Of a stretch of DNA of 64,000 nt, positions 47,135 to 56,646 are shown piece by piece. How positions within the stretch are numbered: position 1 is the stretch's first letter; every line of letters starts with the position of its first letter. Source of the DNA: Opitutus sp. GAS368. GTDB taxonomy: Bacteria > Verrucomicrobiota > Verrucomicrobiia > Opitutales > UBA953. Location: assembly GCA_945866215.1 (NCBI GenBank), contig CAMBGQ010000005.1:1-64000 (forward strand), read 5' to 3'. A program made the translations under genes and the position numbers. A model generated the notes under the pieces. It saw only the letters and a program-made list of their open reading frames with translations, was not told the DNA's origin and searched no databases.

Positions 47135-48310
47135 ATGGATGCTTCCGGCCGTTTCGTGGCGCGACATGTCGCGACCTTGCCCAAATCGGGCATCCGTGAC
47201 TTCTTCGCCATCGTGTCCCAGATGAAGGACGCCGTGACCTTGGGTATCGGGGAGCCGGATTTCGTCACGCCCTACCATATCCGCGAGGCCGCGATCGCCT
47301 CCCTCGAAAAGGGTCGCACCTCCTATACGGATAACCGCGGCACCCAGCAGTTCCGCGAGGAGATTTCCCGTTACGTCGCCAAGAACTACGGCCCCGAATA
47401 TAATCCCGACACCGAGATCCTCGGCACCATCGGCGTTTCCGAGGCCCTCGATATCCTCCTGCGCGCGACCCTGAACCCCGGCGACAAAGTCCTCTACCAC
47501 GAGCCCTGCTATGTGAGCTACGCCCCCAGCGTCACGCTTTGCCACGCCGAGGCCATCCCGGTGCGCACCATCGCTGCCGACCAGTTCGCGCTTGATCCGG
47601 CCGCGCTCCGCGCCGCCTGGCAGCCGGGCTGCAAGATGCTCATCTTAAACTTCCCGACGAACCCCACCGGTGGGACCGCTGAGCGGGCCAAGCTCGAGGC
47701 CATCGCCAAGTTCGCCATCGAGAAGGACTTGCTGGTCGCGTCCGACGAAATCTACTCCGAGCTCACCTTCGAAGGAGACCACGTCTCAATCGCTTCGCTG
47801 CCGGGCATGCGCGAGCGCACGGTCTTCCTCCACGGCTTCTCCAAGGGTTTCGCCATGACTGGCTTCCGTATCGGCTACGCCTGCGGTCCCGCCGCCGTCA
47901 TCGACGGCATGCTCAAGGTGCACCAATACGCGATCATGTGCGCCCCGATCATGAGCCAGGAAGCCGCCGTCGAGGCGCTTCGTAATGGCCGCGACTCGAT
48001 GCTGCACATGCGCGACAAGTATCGCGAACGCCGCGACTTCATCGTCCGGCGCTTCAACGAGCTCGGCCTGAACTGCCATCTCCCCCGCGGCGCCTTCTAC
48101 GCCTTCCCGGACATCACGTCCACGGGCTTGGATTCCATGACTTTTGCCCGGAAGCTGCTCGAAGAGCAGAAAGTGGCCGTGGTCCCGGGGACGGCCTTCG
48201 GCTCGGCCGGCGCGGGTTTCTGCCGCGCGTCCTTCTCGACCAGTTACGAACGCATCCACGAGGCTGGTGAGCGGATTGCCCGCTTCCTGGAAGCCCTCCC
48301 GCGTCGCTGA
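47135..48310 (+). CDS. Class I/II pyridoxal-phosphate aminotransferase (aspartate aminotransferase-like)
   Basis: TLGIGEPDFVTP, NFPTNPTGGT, SDEIYSELTFEGDHVSIASLPGMRERTVFLHGFSKGFAMTGFRIGY. Confidence 0.93.
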   Translation: MDASGRFVARHVATLPKSGIRDFFAIVSQMKDAVTLGIGEPDFVTPYHIREAAIASLEKGRTSYTDNRGTQQFREEISRYVAKNYGPEYNPDTEILGTIGVSEALDILLRATLNPGDKVLYHEPCYVSYAPSVTLCHAEAIPVRTIAADQFALDPAALRAAWQPGCKMLILNFPTNPTGGTAERAKLEAIAKFAIEKDLLVASDEIYSELTFEGDHVSIASLPGMRERTVFLHGFSKGFAMTGFRIGYACGPAAVIDGMLKVHQYAIMCAPIMSQEAAVEALRNGRDSMLHMRDKYRERRDFIVRRFNELGLNCHLPRGAFYAFPDITSTGLDSMTFARKLLEEQKVAVVPGTAFGSAGAGFCRASFSTSYERIHEAGERIARFLEALPRR

Positions 48311-48355
48311 GCATCCTTGCTTGCTAGGCGGGCGGGTAGCCCCGACTGTCCGCCC

Positions 48356-50011
48356 ATGGAACGGAATACCGAAATCTCCCGCGCAGTCGCTATCGTGGGC
48401 CGTCCCAACGTCGGGAAAAGCCGCCTTTTCAACCGCCTCGTGGGCCGCCGTATCTCGATTGTACACGATCAGCCGGGGGTCACGCGCGACCTCATCACGT
48501 CCGACATCTTCGAAGGTCGCTACACCCTGATGGATACCGGTGGCATCGGCCTTTATCGTGCCGAGCTGACGCCTAAGCTCATTGCTGACGCCGTGGAAGA
48601 GCAGGTCGACTTCGCCCTCGCCGCCGCCGCGCTCGTACTTCTCGTCGTTGACGCTTTTGAGGGCTGTACCGCCCTTGACCTCGAAGTCGCCGCCATGCTG
48701 CGTCAGGCCGGCAAGAAGGTCGTCGTCGTCGCCAACAAGGCAGACACCGAAGAACGCGACGGCCTGATGTCCGAATTTTTTGCTCTTGGTTTCGGCGAGC
48801 CTCTCCTCATCTCCGCCGAACACGGCCGCGGCATCCCGCAGCTCCAGACGCTGATCATCAAGTTGCTCGGGCCAGAGCCTGCGACCCCACGCGAGGAGGG
48901 CCCGCGTCCGATCCGCCTCGCCCTCGCCGGCCGCCCGAACGTCGGCAAGAGCTCGCTCGGCAACCGCCTGCTCGGCGCCTCTCGCCTGATTGTCAGCGAA
49001 GTCGCCGGTACGACGCGCGACCCCGTCCGCGCCGGACTTTCCCGCACCAAAGCCGACGGCTCCCAGGCGAAGTTCTCGCTCGTCGACACCGCTGGTCGGC
49101 GCACCGCCAACAAGCGCGACACCCTTGATTTCTTCTCGCAGGTCCGTTCCGACGAGATTCTCGCCGAGACGGACGTGGTCTTCCTCGTGCTCGATGCCGG
49201 CCAAGGTGTGACGCGTATCGATAAGCAGCTGGCGGGCGAACTCGCCTTGCTGGGCTGCGGCCTCGTCCTCGTGGTCAACAAGTGGGACCTCGCAAAGAAA
49301 GCCTTCCGCGACAAGAATATCGACGGTTTCGAGGACGAAGAGGAATTCCGCGCCAAGTTCCGCTCCGCCATCCGCCGCGAACTTTTCTTCCTCCCCGAGC
49401 CTCCGATTCTGTTCGTCTCCGCCCAGACCGGCCTCCGTGCTGAAGACATGCTCGATGCGGCCGAAGGCGTCTTCGTCCGCGCCGGCACTGCTATCTCCAC
49501 CGGCCGCCTCAACCGCGTCGTGCAGGACCTGATGATCAAGCGCCCTCCGCGCATGGTCTCCGGTAAGCGCTTCAAGTGCTATTACGTGACGCAGGTTTCG
49601 AAGCGCCCCATCCGTTTCCGCCTTTTCTGTAATTCCGAGGAACGCCTCGAGGACGCCTACCAGCGCTTCCTCGTGAAAGGGGTGCATGAGAGCTTCGATC
49701 TGGCCGGCGTCCCGCTGTTCCTGGACATCGTCGGCAAGCCGAAGCAGACTGGTCGGCGGGCCGGCGGCCCCGGTTCGGCTGCCGGTGCCCTGCCGCCCGA
49801 GGAGGGTGAAGTTCGGCGGCCGCTGACGAAGGTGCCTAGCCAAGCCGCCGACAAGACCGCGCCCAAGAAGGCCCTGGGCCCGTCGGGTCCTCGCCTCGGT
49901 AAATCCAAGAACCCGCGCAGCAAGGTCGGCCCCGTTCGCAAGAAATCCTACACCCGCTGGGATAAGCCGCGCTCGCTGAAAGGTCGCGCCGCGCGTCAGG
50001 CCCGCAAGTAA
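48356..50011 (+). CDS. der: Ribosome biogenesis GTPase Der with long basic C-terminal tail
   Basis: Two G domains (AIVGRPNVGKSRLFNRLVG and ALAGRPNVGKSSLGNRLLG) plus KH-like domain. Confidence 0.95.
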   Translation: MERNTEISRAVAIVGRPNVGKSRLFNRLVGRRISIVHDQPGVTRDLITSDIFEGRYTLMDTGGIGLYRAELTPKLIADAVEEQVDFALAAAALVLLVVDAFEGCTALDLEVAAMLRQAGKKVVVVANKADTEERDGLMSEFFALGFGEPLLISAEHGRGIPQLQTLIIKLLGPEPATPREEGPRPIRLALAGRPNVGKSSLGNRLLGASRLIVSEVAGTTRDPVRAGLSRTKADGSQAKFSLVDTAGRRTANKRDTLDFFSQVRSDEILAETDVVFLVLDAGQGVTRIDKQLAGELALLGCGLVLVVNKWDLAKKAFRDKNIDGFEDEEEFRAKFRSAIRRELFFLPEPPILFVSAQTGLRAEDMLDAAEGVFVRAGTAISTGRLNRVVQDLMIKRPPRMVSGKRFKCYYVTQVSKRPIRFRLFCNSEERLEDAYQRFLVKGVHESFDLAGVPLFLDIVGKPKQTGRRAGGPGSAAGALPPEEGEVRRPLTKVPSQAADKTAPKKALGPSGPRLGKSKNPRSKVGPVRKKSYTRWDKPRSLKGRAARQARK

Positions 50012-50014
50012 AGC

Positions 50015-51007
50015 ATGCCCCGGAGACTGGTCCTGCTCGGTTCGGATGAAATCGCGCTCCCGGCCTTCGCCGCGGCCCGCGCCTTACCTGACACCGAGGT
50101 GGTGGCCGTGTATTCGCAGCCAGACCGTCCCGCCGGGCGCGGTCAGGAGGTCCGGTCGAACCCCGTCGCCGCCTGGGCGCGCGTGGAGGGCCTCAACCTG
50201 CTCCAGCCCGAGAAACTGGAGGCCGCCGACGCGGCGCAACTCGTCGCGCTCCGGGCTGATCTCGGCGTGGTGATGGCCTACGGTCAGCTTCTGAAAGAAG
50301 ATTTCCTCGCGGCCCCGCGCCTCGGCTTCGTCAATTTCCATGGCTCGCTGCTGCCGGCCTTGCGCGGCGCCACGCCCGTCGAGGGCGCCCTCGCGCTCGG
50401 ACTCGTCGAGACGGGCGTCTCCTTGCAGCAGATTGTTCGCAAGCTCGACGCTGGTCCGATCCATGCCGCTGTGCGGACCGTAGTCCGACCTGGTGAGGGC
50501 CGGGTGGCCTTGCGCGCGCGCTTGGGCGTCCTCGCTGGCGAGCTCGCCGCCGGCGCGTTGCCAGCGGTGCTGGCCGGGACTTCGCCCGCCATCCCGCAGG
50601 ATGAGACCCAGGCCACCTTCGCGCGGCGCCTCGCGCGCGAGGACGCTCCTTTAGACTTTCGTCAGCCAGCCTCCACCCTGAGTCGGCGGATCCTTGCCGT
50701 CGCAGGCTGGCCTGGTTCCACCTTTGGCCATTGCGGCGTGTCGCTCAAAATTGGTGCCGCCTACGCGGAGGACATCGCGGCGCCCGCCTCACCTGGCACG
50801 CTCGTCGCCGCCGATCGCACTGGCGTGCGCATCGCGTGCGGCCAGGGCGTGCTCGTCGTCACGCAGCTGCAGCGGCCGGGCGGCAAGATGCTGTCGGCAG
50901 GAGAATTCCTGGCCGGCTATCCGCTCGCCTTGGGCGAGTCGCTGGACTCCGCCGAGATGCCTGCCTTCGTCTCCGACCAGCCGTTTCCGCGGGTACCCAA
51001 GGCATAA
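50015..51007 (+). CDS. fmt: Methionyl-tRNA formyltransferase
   Basis: LLGSDEIALPAFAAAR, LGFVNFHGSLLPALRGATPVEGALALG. Confidence 0.92.
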   Translation: MPRRLVLLGSDEIALPAFAAARALPDTEVVAVYSQPDRPAGRGQEVRSNPVAAWARVEGLNLLQPEKLEAADAAQLVALRADLGVVMAYGQLLKEDFLAAPRLGFVNFHGSLLPALRGATPVEGALALGLVETGVSLQQIVRKLDAGPIHAAVRTVVRPGEGRVALRARLGVLAGELAAGALPAVLAGTSPAIPQDETQATFARRLAREDAPLDFRQPASTLSRRILAVAGWPGSTFGHCGVSLKIGAAYAEDIAAPASPGTLVAADRTGVRIACGQGVLVVTQLQRPGGKMLSAGEFLAGYPLALGESLDSAEMPAFVSDQPFPRVPKA

Positions 51008-51045
51008 TCGCTTGATTAGCCCCCGCCGCTGGTTGTCATAAAGGC

Positions 51046-53118
51046 ATGCGAGCCGTCCTTCTCTGCCTCTGCTTGGCCGTGGGTGCTGTGGCGCAGCAGA
51101 AAGACCTCACGTTCCGGCAGGTCGTGGGCGGTTCTTTTTCAGGTTTCTCCGAAGATGCGAAGGCCGAGAAGGTCTTCGAGGCGACGGCTAAGCTCATGAG
51201 TCCGACCGCCGAAGCGGGCGTCTGGGACATGGAAGCGATTCAAGTTCAGTCGTTCCGTGACGGCAAACCTTGGGCGGTGTTCACGAGTCCCCGCGGCATG
51301 ATGGTGCCCGCTAAGCGGGCGGCGCAGGGTGCGGACGTGGTCCGCTCCTCGTCGCCGTCGTTCAATGTCGCCGGCAAGGGCTGGAGCTGGCGTTCGACGC
51401 CCCAAGGCGACAGCTTCGCAATCCTCGCCGACGTCGTGGCCGAACTTGATCTCGCCAAGCCGCCTTCCCGCCGTCTCCGCTTGCGCGCCCCCCGCATGGA
51501 CGCCTCTCCCGTCGAGGGCGGCACGCTCATGATCTTCCAAGGCGGTGTGGTCGCCGAACGTCTCGGCGAGCGCATCACCTGTGAGCGCCTGGAATGTTTG
51601 GTCAGCGACGGCCCCGGCGGTGACGCCGGCTGCCGCTCACTTGTCGCCTCGGGTCGCGTGGTCCGAGTGCTCGAACGGCAGACCTTGCGCGGCGATAGCG
51701 CGACGTTCGACCCTAAGGACGAATCCGCCGAATTATTCGGTCGGGTCGAGCTCGAGGAACCGGAACTCAAGGCCTCTGCACAACGCTTGCGTCATGAGCC
51801 CAAGCTCGGTCTGACGCAGCTCTTCGCCGGCGACGGCCAGCCGGTGAAGATGCAGCTCAAGCGCAAAAAGCAGGAGCCGGCTGATCTCGCCGGCGAACGC
51901 GTCACGGTCCGCCGCGACGCCGCCACGGGGCGTTCGCAGGTGGAAGTGCAGGACAACGCCTCATACCTTTCGGGCCCGTCCCGCCTCACCGCCCGGCGGC
52001 TCATCGCCTCCGAAGCCCGGGACGGAGCGAGCGAACTGTTCGCCGAGGGCGGCGTGAAGGGCCGACTCGAGGGCAATGATTTCGAAGCCGGTAAAGCCCG
52101 CTGGGATCGCGATAAGCGCGTCTTGGACTTACAGGACCTGCCTCGTATGCGCGAAGCCCGCGGGCTCGAGGCGGCGGGCTTTTCGATTCGCACCGACGCG
52201 CTCAAGGACCGTGTCGAGATCCGTTCCGGTCCCGGCATCCGCGCCGCCGTCCGCTTGCCCGCGGCCGAAGCCGGGGCGGCTCCCGGATTGGCGGAAGCCG
52301 ACCAGATTGTGATCGTCACCGAAGAGGGCGCGATGCAGGTCGAACTATCAGGCAACGTACGCTACGTCACCGGAGCAGTCACTACGGAGTCGGACCAGAT
52401 GGTGGCGTTCGCGACGCCCGTCCCGCAGAAGAAGTCCGAATATGAACTCAACAAGGCAATCTTGTCCGGGCGTGTCCGTTACGCCCAGCCGGGGCTGCGC
52501 TGCGCCGCGGAGCGCATCGACCTGACGCCGGCGGTGCAGATCGAGGAGATCCTCGTCCGGGACGCTCTCGTAGGGCGGCCGCGCTTGCTGACCTTATCCG
52601 GCGGCGCTGGTCCCACGCGCCCATACCTTTCCCTCACCTCGACCGGCGGCAAGAACACCGAATTCGTGGCGGATGCGCACGAGGTGCTCACGACGCCTGC
52701 GCTTACGAAATTCTTCCTGCGCGGCGCGGTGGCCATGAAGACCGATGGTACGGACGCGACCTGTGATCTGCTCGAGGGGATGGCTTCACCGGACAAAGCT
52801 GGCAACCTCGTGGCCCGTCAGATTGTCGGCCGCGGCAACGTGGTCGTCGTCGCGGATGGGACGAGGGCGAAGGGTCGCACGCTTGAGATGCTGCCGGAGA
52901 AAGGCACGGCACGGCTGAACGGTGACGCCCGCATCGTCGACAACCAGGGTAACGAGGGCGTGCCGGCGAAGGAGGTCACCTATGATCAAAAGACCAAGTC
53001 CTGGCGCATGGAGTCCGCGCCGGATGATATCAACCCCGGACAAGTGGTGCGTCCGAAAATCTTCCTCGGTCGCGACTTCACCTTGCCGGCGGTCAAAAAT
53101 CTCGACAACGGACGCTGA
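51046..53118 (+). CDS. Large LptC/LptA(OstA)-like multi-domain periplasmic protein
   Basis: Signal peptide; N-terminal LptC-like and C-terminal OstA-like segments (VVVVADGTRAKGRTLEMLPEKGTARLNGDARIVD); directly upstream of lptB. Confidence 0.75.
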   Translation: MRAVLLCLCLAVGAVAQQKDLTFRQVVGGSFSGFSEDAKAEKVFEATAKLMSPTAEAGVWDMEAIQVQSFRDGKPWAVFTSPRGMMVPAKRAAQGADVVRSSSPSFNVAGKGWSWRSTPQGDSFAILADVVAELDLAKPPSRRLRLRAPRMDASPVEGGTLMIFQGGVVAERLGERITCERLECLVSDGPGGDAGCRSLVASGRVVRVLERQTLRGDSATFDPKDESAELFGRVELEEPELKASAQRLRHEPKLGLTQLFAGDGQPVKMQLKRKKQEPADLAGERVTVRRDAATGRSQVEVQDNASYLSGPSRLTARRLIASEARDGASELFAEGGVKGRLEGNDFEAGKARWDRDKRVLDLQDLPRMREARGLEAAGFSIRTDALKDRVEIRSGPGIRAAVRLPAAEAGAAPGLAEADQIVIVTEEGAMQVELSGNVRYVTGAVTTESDQMVAFATPVPQKKSEYELNKAILSGRVRYAQPGLRCAAERIDLTPAVQIEEILVRDALVGRPRLLTLSGGAGPTRPYLSLTSTGGKNTEFVADAHEVLTTPALTKFFLRGAVAMKTDGTDATCDLLEGMASPDKAGNLVARQIVGRGNVVVVADGTRAKGRTLEMLPEKGTARLNGDARIVDNQGNEGVPAKEVTYDQKTKSWRMESAPDDINPGQVVRPKIFLGRDFTLPAVKNLDNGR

Positions 53119-53136
53119 CCGCCTCCTCCTACCCGC

Positions 53137-53877
53137 ATGGCCGAAACGAGCGAGAAGGGCGTCATCCGCGCGCAAGCTTTGGCCAAGCATTATGACGCCA
53201 AGGTCGCCGTCCAGGACGTCAGCCTGACGCTGCACGCGGGGGAAATCGTCGGCCTGCTCGGTCCCAATGGTGCGGGCAAGACGACGACCTTCTACATGGT
53301 CGTCGGGCTCATCCCGGCCTCGCACGGCCGCGTCTTCCTCGATGGCCGTAACGTGAGCGGCCTACCCATGTGGCAACGGGCGCGCCAGGGCGTCGGCTAC
53401 CTTCCGCAAGAGGCGTCCATCTTCCGCAAGCTTACCGTCTGGGAGAACGTCATGGCCGTGGTGGAGACCCTCGGTCTCGACGCTGCCACGAGCCGGGACC
53501 GCGCCGCTCAGCAGCTCACGGATCTCGGGCTCGAGAAGCTCGCCCGCCAGCCCGCCTTCACGCTTTCCGGCGGCGAACGGCGGCGGCTGGAAATCGCCCG
53601 CGCTCTCGCGACCCAGCCCCGCTTCCTGCTCATGGACGAGCCCTTTAGCGGCGTGGACCCCATCTCGGTCGCCGAGGTCCAGGCGATCATCCGGAAGCTC
53701 AAGGCCCGCGGCATCGGCATCCTGATCACCGACCATAACGTCCGGGAGACCCTCGCGATTGTGGACCGGGCCTATCTGATTCACCAAGGACGCGTGCTTG
53801 TGTCTGGCACTCCCTCCGAAATTATCAATAATCCTGAAAGTCGCCGGCATTACCTCGGCGAAAGTTTTAAACTCTGA
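53137..53877 (+). CDS. lptB: LPS export ABC transporter ATP-binding protein
   Basis: [72 protein letters not shown]. Confidence 0.95.
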   Translation: MAETSEKGVIRAQALAKHYDAKVAVQDVSLTLHAGEIVGLLGPNGAGKTTTFYMVVGLIPASHGRVFLDGRNVSGLPMWQRARQGVGYLPQEASIFRKLTVWENVMAVVETLGLDAATSRDRAAQQLTDLGLEKLARQPAFTLSGGERRRLEIARALATQPRFLLMDEPFSGVDPISVAEVQAIIRKLKARGIGILITDHNVRETLAIVDRAYLIHQGRVLVSGTPSEIINNPESRRHYLGESFKL

Positions 53878-53881
53878 CGCC

Positions 53882-54856
53882 ATGTCCGACCCCTCCCCCG
53901 AAACCCGCCCGGAATCCGTCTCGGTGCGCGAGTTCTTCGACTCCTTCAAGGACATGCTCCAGATGGAGCTCCTCGCCGGCGAGGAGGGGCTCGACAACAT
54001 GGTCTCCGAGAAATCGCTTAACCGTCCCGCCCTCGCCGTGACGGGCTATTTCAAGGAATTCGCCTTCAAGCGCTTGCAGCTCTTCGGCGCGGGCGAGATG
54101 GCCTATCTCTCCGACCAGACCGCACCCTTGCGCGAGAAGCTGCTGGACGACGTCTTTTCGCGGAAGATCCCGGCCGTGGTCGTCTCGCGCGGGCTGCCGG
54201 TCGATGACCTCCTGCTGCGCATCGCCAACCGCCATCGCGTACCGTTGATCCGCACCCAGCTCAAATCCAAGGATTTCTCGGCCGAGGCGACCGTGCTCCT
54301 GGAGGAGAAGTTCGCCCCACGGACCAACCTGCACGCCACCTTGGTCGACATCAAGGGCGTCGGCGTGATGCTCCGCGGCGCCTCCGGTGTCGGGAAGAGC
54401 GAATGCGCTTTGGCGCTCATCGAACGCGGCCACTCCCTCGTGGCGGATGATTTCGTCATCGTGACGCTCATCGCCGACCGTGAGCTGCAGGGCACCTCCA
54501 AGGAACTTAACCGCGGCTACATGGAATGCCGGGGCATCGGCATCATCAACGTCGCCTCGATTTTCGGCATCCGTTCCGTGCGTCGCGAAAAGCGCGTGGA
54601 CCTCGTGGTCACCTTCGTGCTCTGGCAGCCGGGTATGGACGAAGAACGCTCCGGCCTCGAAGTGGAAACCTTTGAGATTCTCGGCCGCAAGGTGCCGCAC
54701 ATGACGATCCCGGTCCGCCCGGGTCGCGACATGGCGCGCCTCGTCGAGGTCGCCGCAATGGTGCAGGCCTTACGCGGCATGGGCCATGATTCCGCCAAGG
54801 AATTCAGCGAACGCCTCATCGATTTCATGGCCAAGGAGAAGCGGGGCGAGGTCTGA
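53882..54856 (+). CDS. hprK: HPr kinase/phosphorylase
   Basis: [61 protein letters not shown]. Confidence 0.95.
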   Translation: MSDPSPETRPESVSVREFFDSFKDMLQMELLAGEEGLDNMVSEKSLNRPALAVTGYFKEFAFKRLQLFGAGEMAYLSDQTAPLREKLLDDVFSRKIPAVVVSRGLPVDDLLLRIANRHRVPLIRTQLKSKDFSAEATVLLEEKFAPRTNLHATLVDIKGVGVMLRGASGVGKSECALALIERGHSLVADDFVIVTLIADRELQGTSKELNRGYMECRGIGIINVASIFGIRSVRREKRVDLVVTFVLWQPGMDEERSGLEVETFEILGRKVPHMTIPVRPGRDMARLVEVAAMVQALRGMGHDSAKEFSERLIDFMAKEKRGEV

Positions 54857-54860
54857 GGCC

Positions 54861-55520
54861 TTACTTCTTCTTCCCGTCCCACCGGCAATCCGCCATCACG
54901 CGGAGGCAGACTTCGCGCAAGTCGAACAGCGTCGCTTCGATATCCTGGGCAGCTTCGGCGGAGGAGAGGCGCACACCGCTCGAGATGCTTGCGGTGAGCC
55001 CGATCGAATAGTTGATCGCGGCGAGGGCCCGCTTCATGTGCACGAGCGCGAGCGGCAGGTCGCCGGTGTCGGTGGCGTTGATCGCCATGACCATCTGATG
55101 CTGCGCATCCCAGAAGGAGAGCATGATATTGGCCGAGTCGACCGCGGTGAGCTGCGTGCCGGCGCCCACGCAAAGCCGGTGAAACGAGTGCGTCAGCTGC
55201 AGGCAGAGGGCTCGCGCCACCACGTAGACGGGGTGCTGGTGGATGCAATAGGGCAGGTCCGGCCCGTCCTCGTCTGCGTCGTTGACTTCTTCCGGCCCGT
55301 CGCCCGGCGCCCAGTCGGCGTTTTCCCAACCCATGCGCCGGGCGCTAATATCCAGCCGGTCGGGCAGGTGCTTGACTTCGGTGTAGTAGGAAAGAAAACG
55401 GCCGACTTCGAGGTCGTTGCGCTGGAGGTAGGTGGCCCAGTCCGCCTCGCCCCACGAGGCGTTGCCGGATCCGTCGAAGTCGCCCTGGGGTTGGTCGCCA
55501 TCGTCCATGGGGCTTATCAT
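54861..55520 (-). CDS. Hypothetical protein
   Basis: 219-aa ORF filling the gap between hprK and trpD; acidic N-terminus, no recognised domain. Confidence 0.55.
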   Translation of the reverse strand: MISPMDDGDQPQGDFDGSGNASWGEADWATYLQRNDLEVGRFLSYYTEVKHLPDRLDISARRMGWENADWAPGDGPEEVNDADEDGPDLPYCIHQHPVYVVARALCLQLTHSFHRLCVGAGTQLTAVDSANIMLSFWDAQHQMVMAINATDTGDLPLALVHMKRALAAINYSIGLTASISSGVRLSSAEAAQDIEATLFDLREVCLRVMADCRWDGKKK

Positions 55521-55599
55521 TAGGTGTTTTCACCCCGTTGCAAACCCCTTGTGGCAAAAAAGCCCTTGTCCCCGTCGCCCTGAGCGTGGCTAATCCGGC

Positions 55600-56646
55600 A
55601 TGGCTTCAGACCTCTCTGCCCTGACCGCCGCGCTGACGGCCGGCCGCGACCTCGCGCCAGACGAAGCCGTGGTGGCGGCCGCCGCGATGGCGGATGCGCA
55701 GGTGGCCGACGCTGCCAAGGAGGCTTTCCTGCTGGCGCTCGCCCGCAAAGGCGAGACCGCCGCCGAAGTCACCGGGTTCGCTCAGACCTACCGGGCGCTG
55801 GCGCGTACGGTCGACTTCGGCGACTGGCCCGCGCGGGGCATCGACATCGTGGGCACGGGCGGCGATCGTTCAGGTAGCTTCAACATCTCCTCGGCGAGCG
55901 CGCTCATCGTGGCCGCCGCCGGGGTGCCGGTGCTCAAGCACGGCAACCGCTCGATCACCTCGAAGTCGGGCAGCGCGGATTTTCTCGCCGGCCTGGGCGT
56001 GGTCCTTGAGGCCACGGACGCCCAGTTGCGCCACGCCCTGACGCAGGCGAATTTCTGCTACCTCTTCGCGCCCGCTTTCCATCCGGCCTTCAAGTCCGTC
56101 TTGGGCGTGCGTAAGAAGATCGCCGAGGGCGGCCAGAAGACTGTCTTCAACGTCCTTGGTCCGTTGATCAATCCCGCCCGTCCGGCGCACATGGTGGTCG
56201 GCGTCTACGACGAACGTTGGGTCGAACCCATCGCGGCCACGCTCGGCGATCTCGGCGTGAAGCGCGGCTTGGTGACGCACTCCCGGGCCGGCGGCGGTAT
56301 GGATGAAATCACCACGGCCGGCGAGGTGCGCGTGCGCGGGTGCGGCGAGCTGGCCGGGGTCGATGCCGTCTGGCTACCTGGAGATTTCGGCTTCAAGACC
56401 TGCACGGTCACGGACCTGCGCGGCGGGACGCCCGAAGAGAATATCGCGATGTTCAGCGACTTGCTGGTCGGCGGAGTTTCCGACGGCCTGCTGGACACGC
56501 TTTGCCTCAGCGCCGGCGCTTCCTTATGGGTCGCGGGCAAGGTGGCGGATCCGGCGGCGGGCGCCCGGCGGGCGCGCGAGATCATCCTCGGGGGCGAACT
56601 GCGCGAGCAAGCGCGCCGTCTGCGCGAAGCCTATCGGGCCGACTGA
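55600..56646 (+). CDS. trpD: Anthranilate phosphoribosyltransferase
   Basis: DIVGTGGDRSGSFNISSASALIVAAAGVPVLKHGNRSITSKSGSADFLAGLG, NVLGPLINPARP, EITTAGEV. Confidence 0.95.
   Translation: MASDLSALTAALTAGRDLAPDEAVVAAAAMADAQVADAAKEAFLLALARKGETAAEVTGFAQTYRALARTVDFGDWPARGIDIVGTGGDRSGSFNISSASALIVAAAGVPVLKHGNRSITSKSGSADFLAGLGVVLEATDAQLRHALTQANFCYLFAPAFHPAFKSVLGVRKKIAEGGQKTVFNVLGPLINPARPAHMVVGVYDERWVEPIAATLGDLGVKRGLVTHSRAGGGMDEITTAGEVRVRGCGELAGVDAVWLPGDFGFKTCTVTDLRGGTPEENIAMFSDLLVGGVSDGLLDTLCLSAGASLWVAGKVADPAAGARRAREIILGGELREQARRLREAYRAD

Noticed and set aside
47786-49843. 685-aa - strand ORF
   Set aside because: Antisense to the aminotransferase and der genes, both with clear conserved motifs; no recognisable protein features
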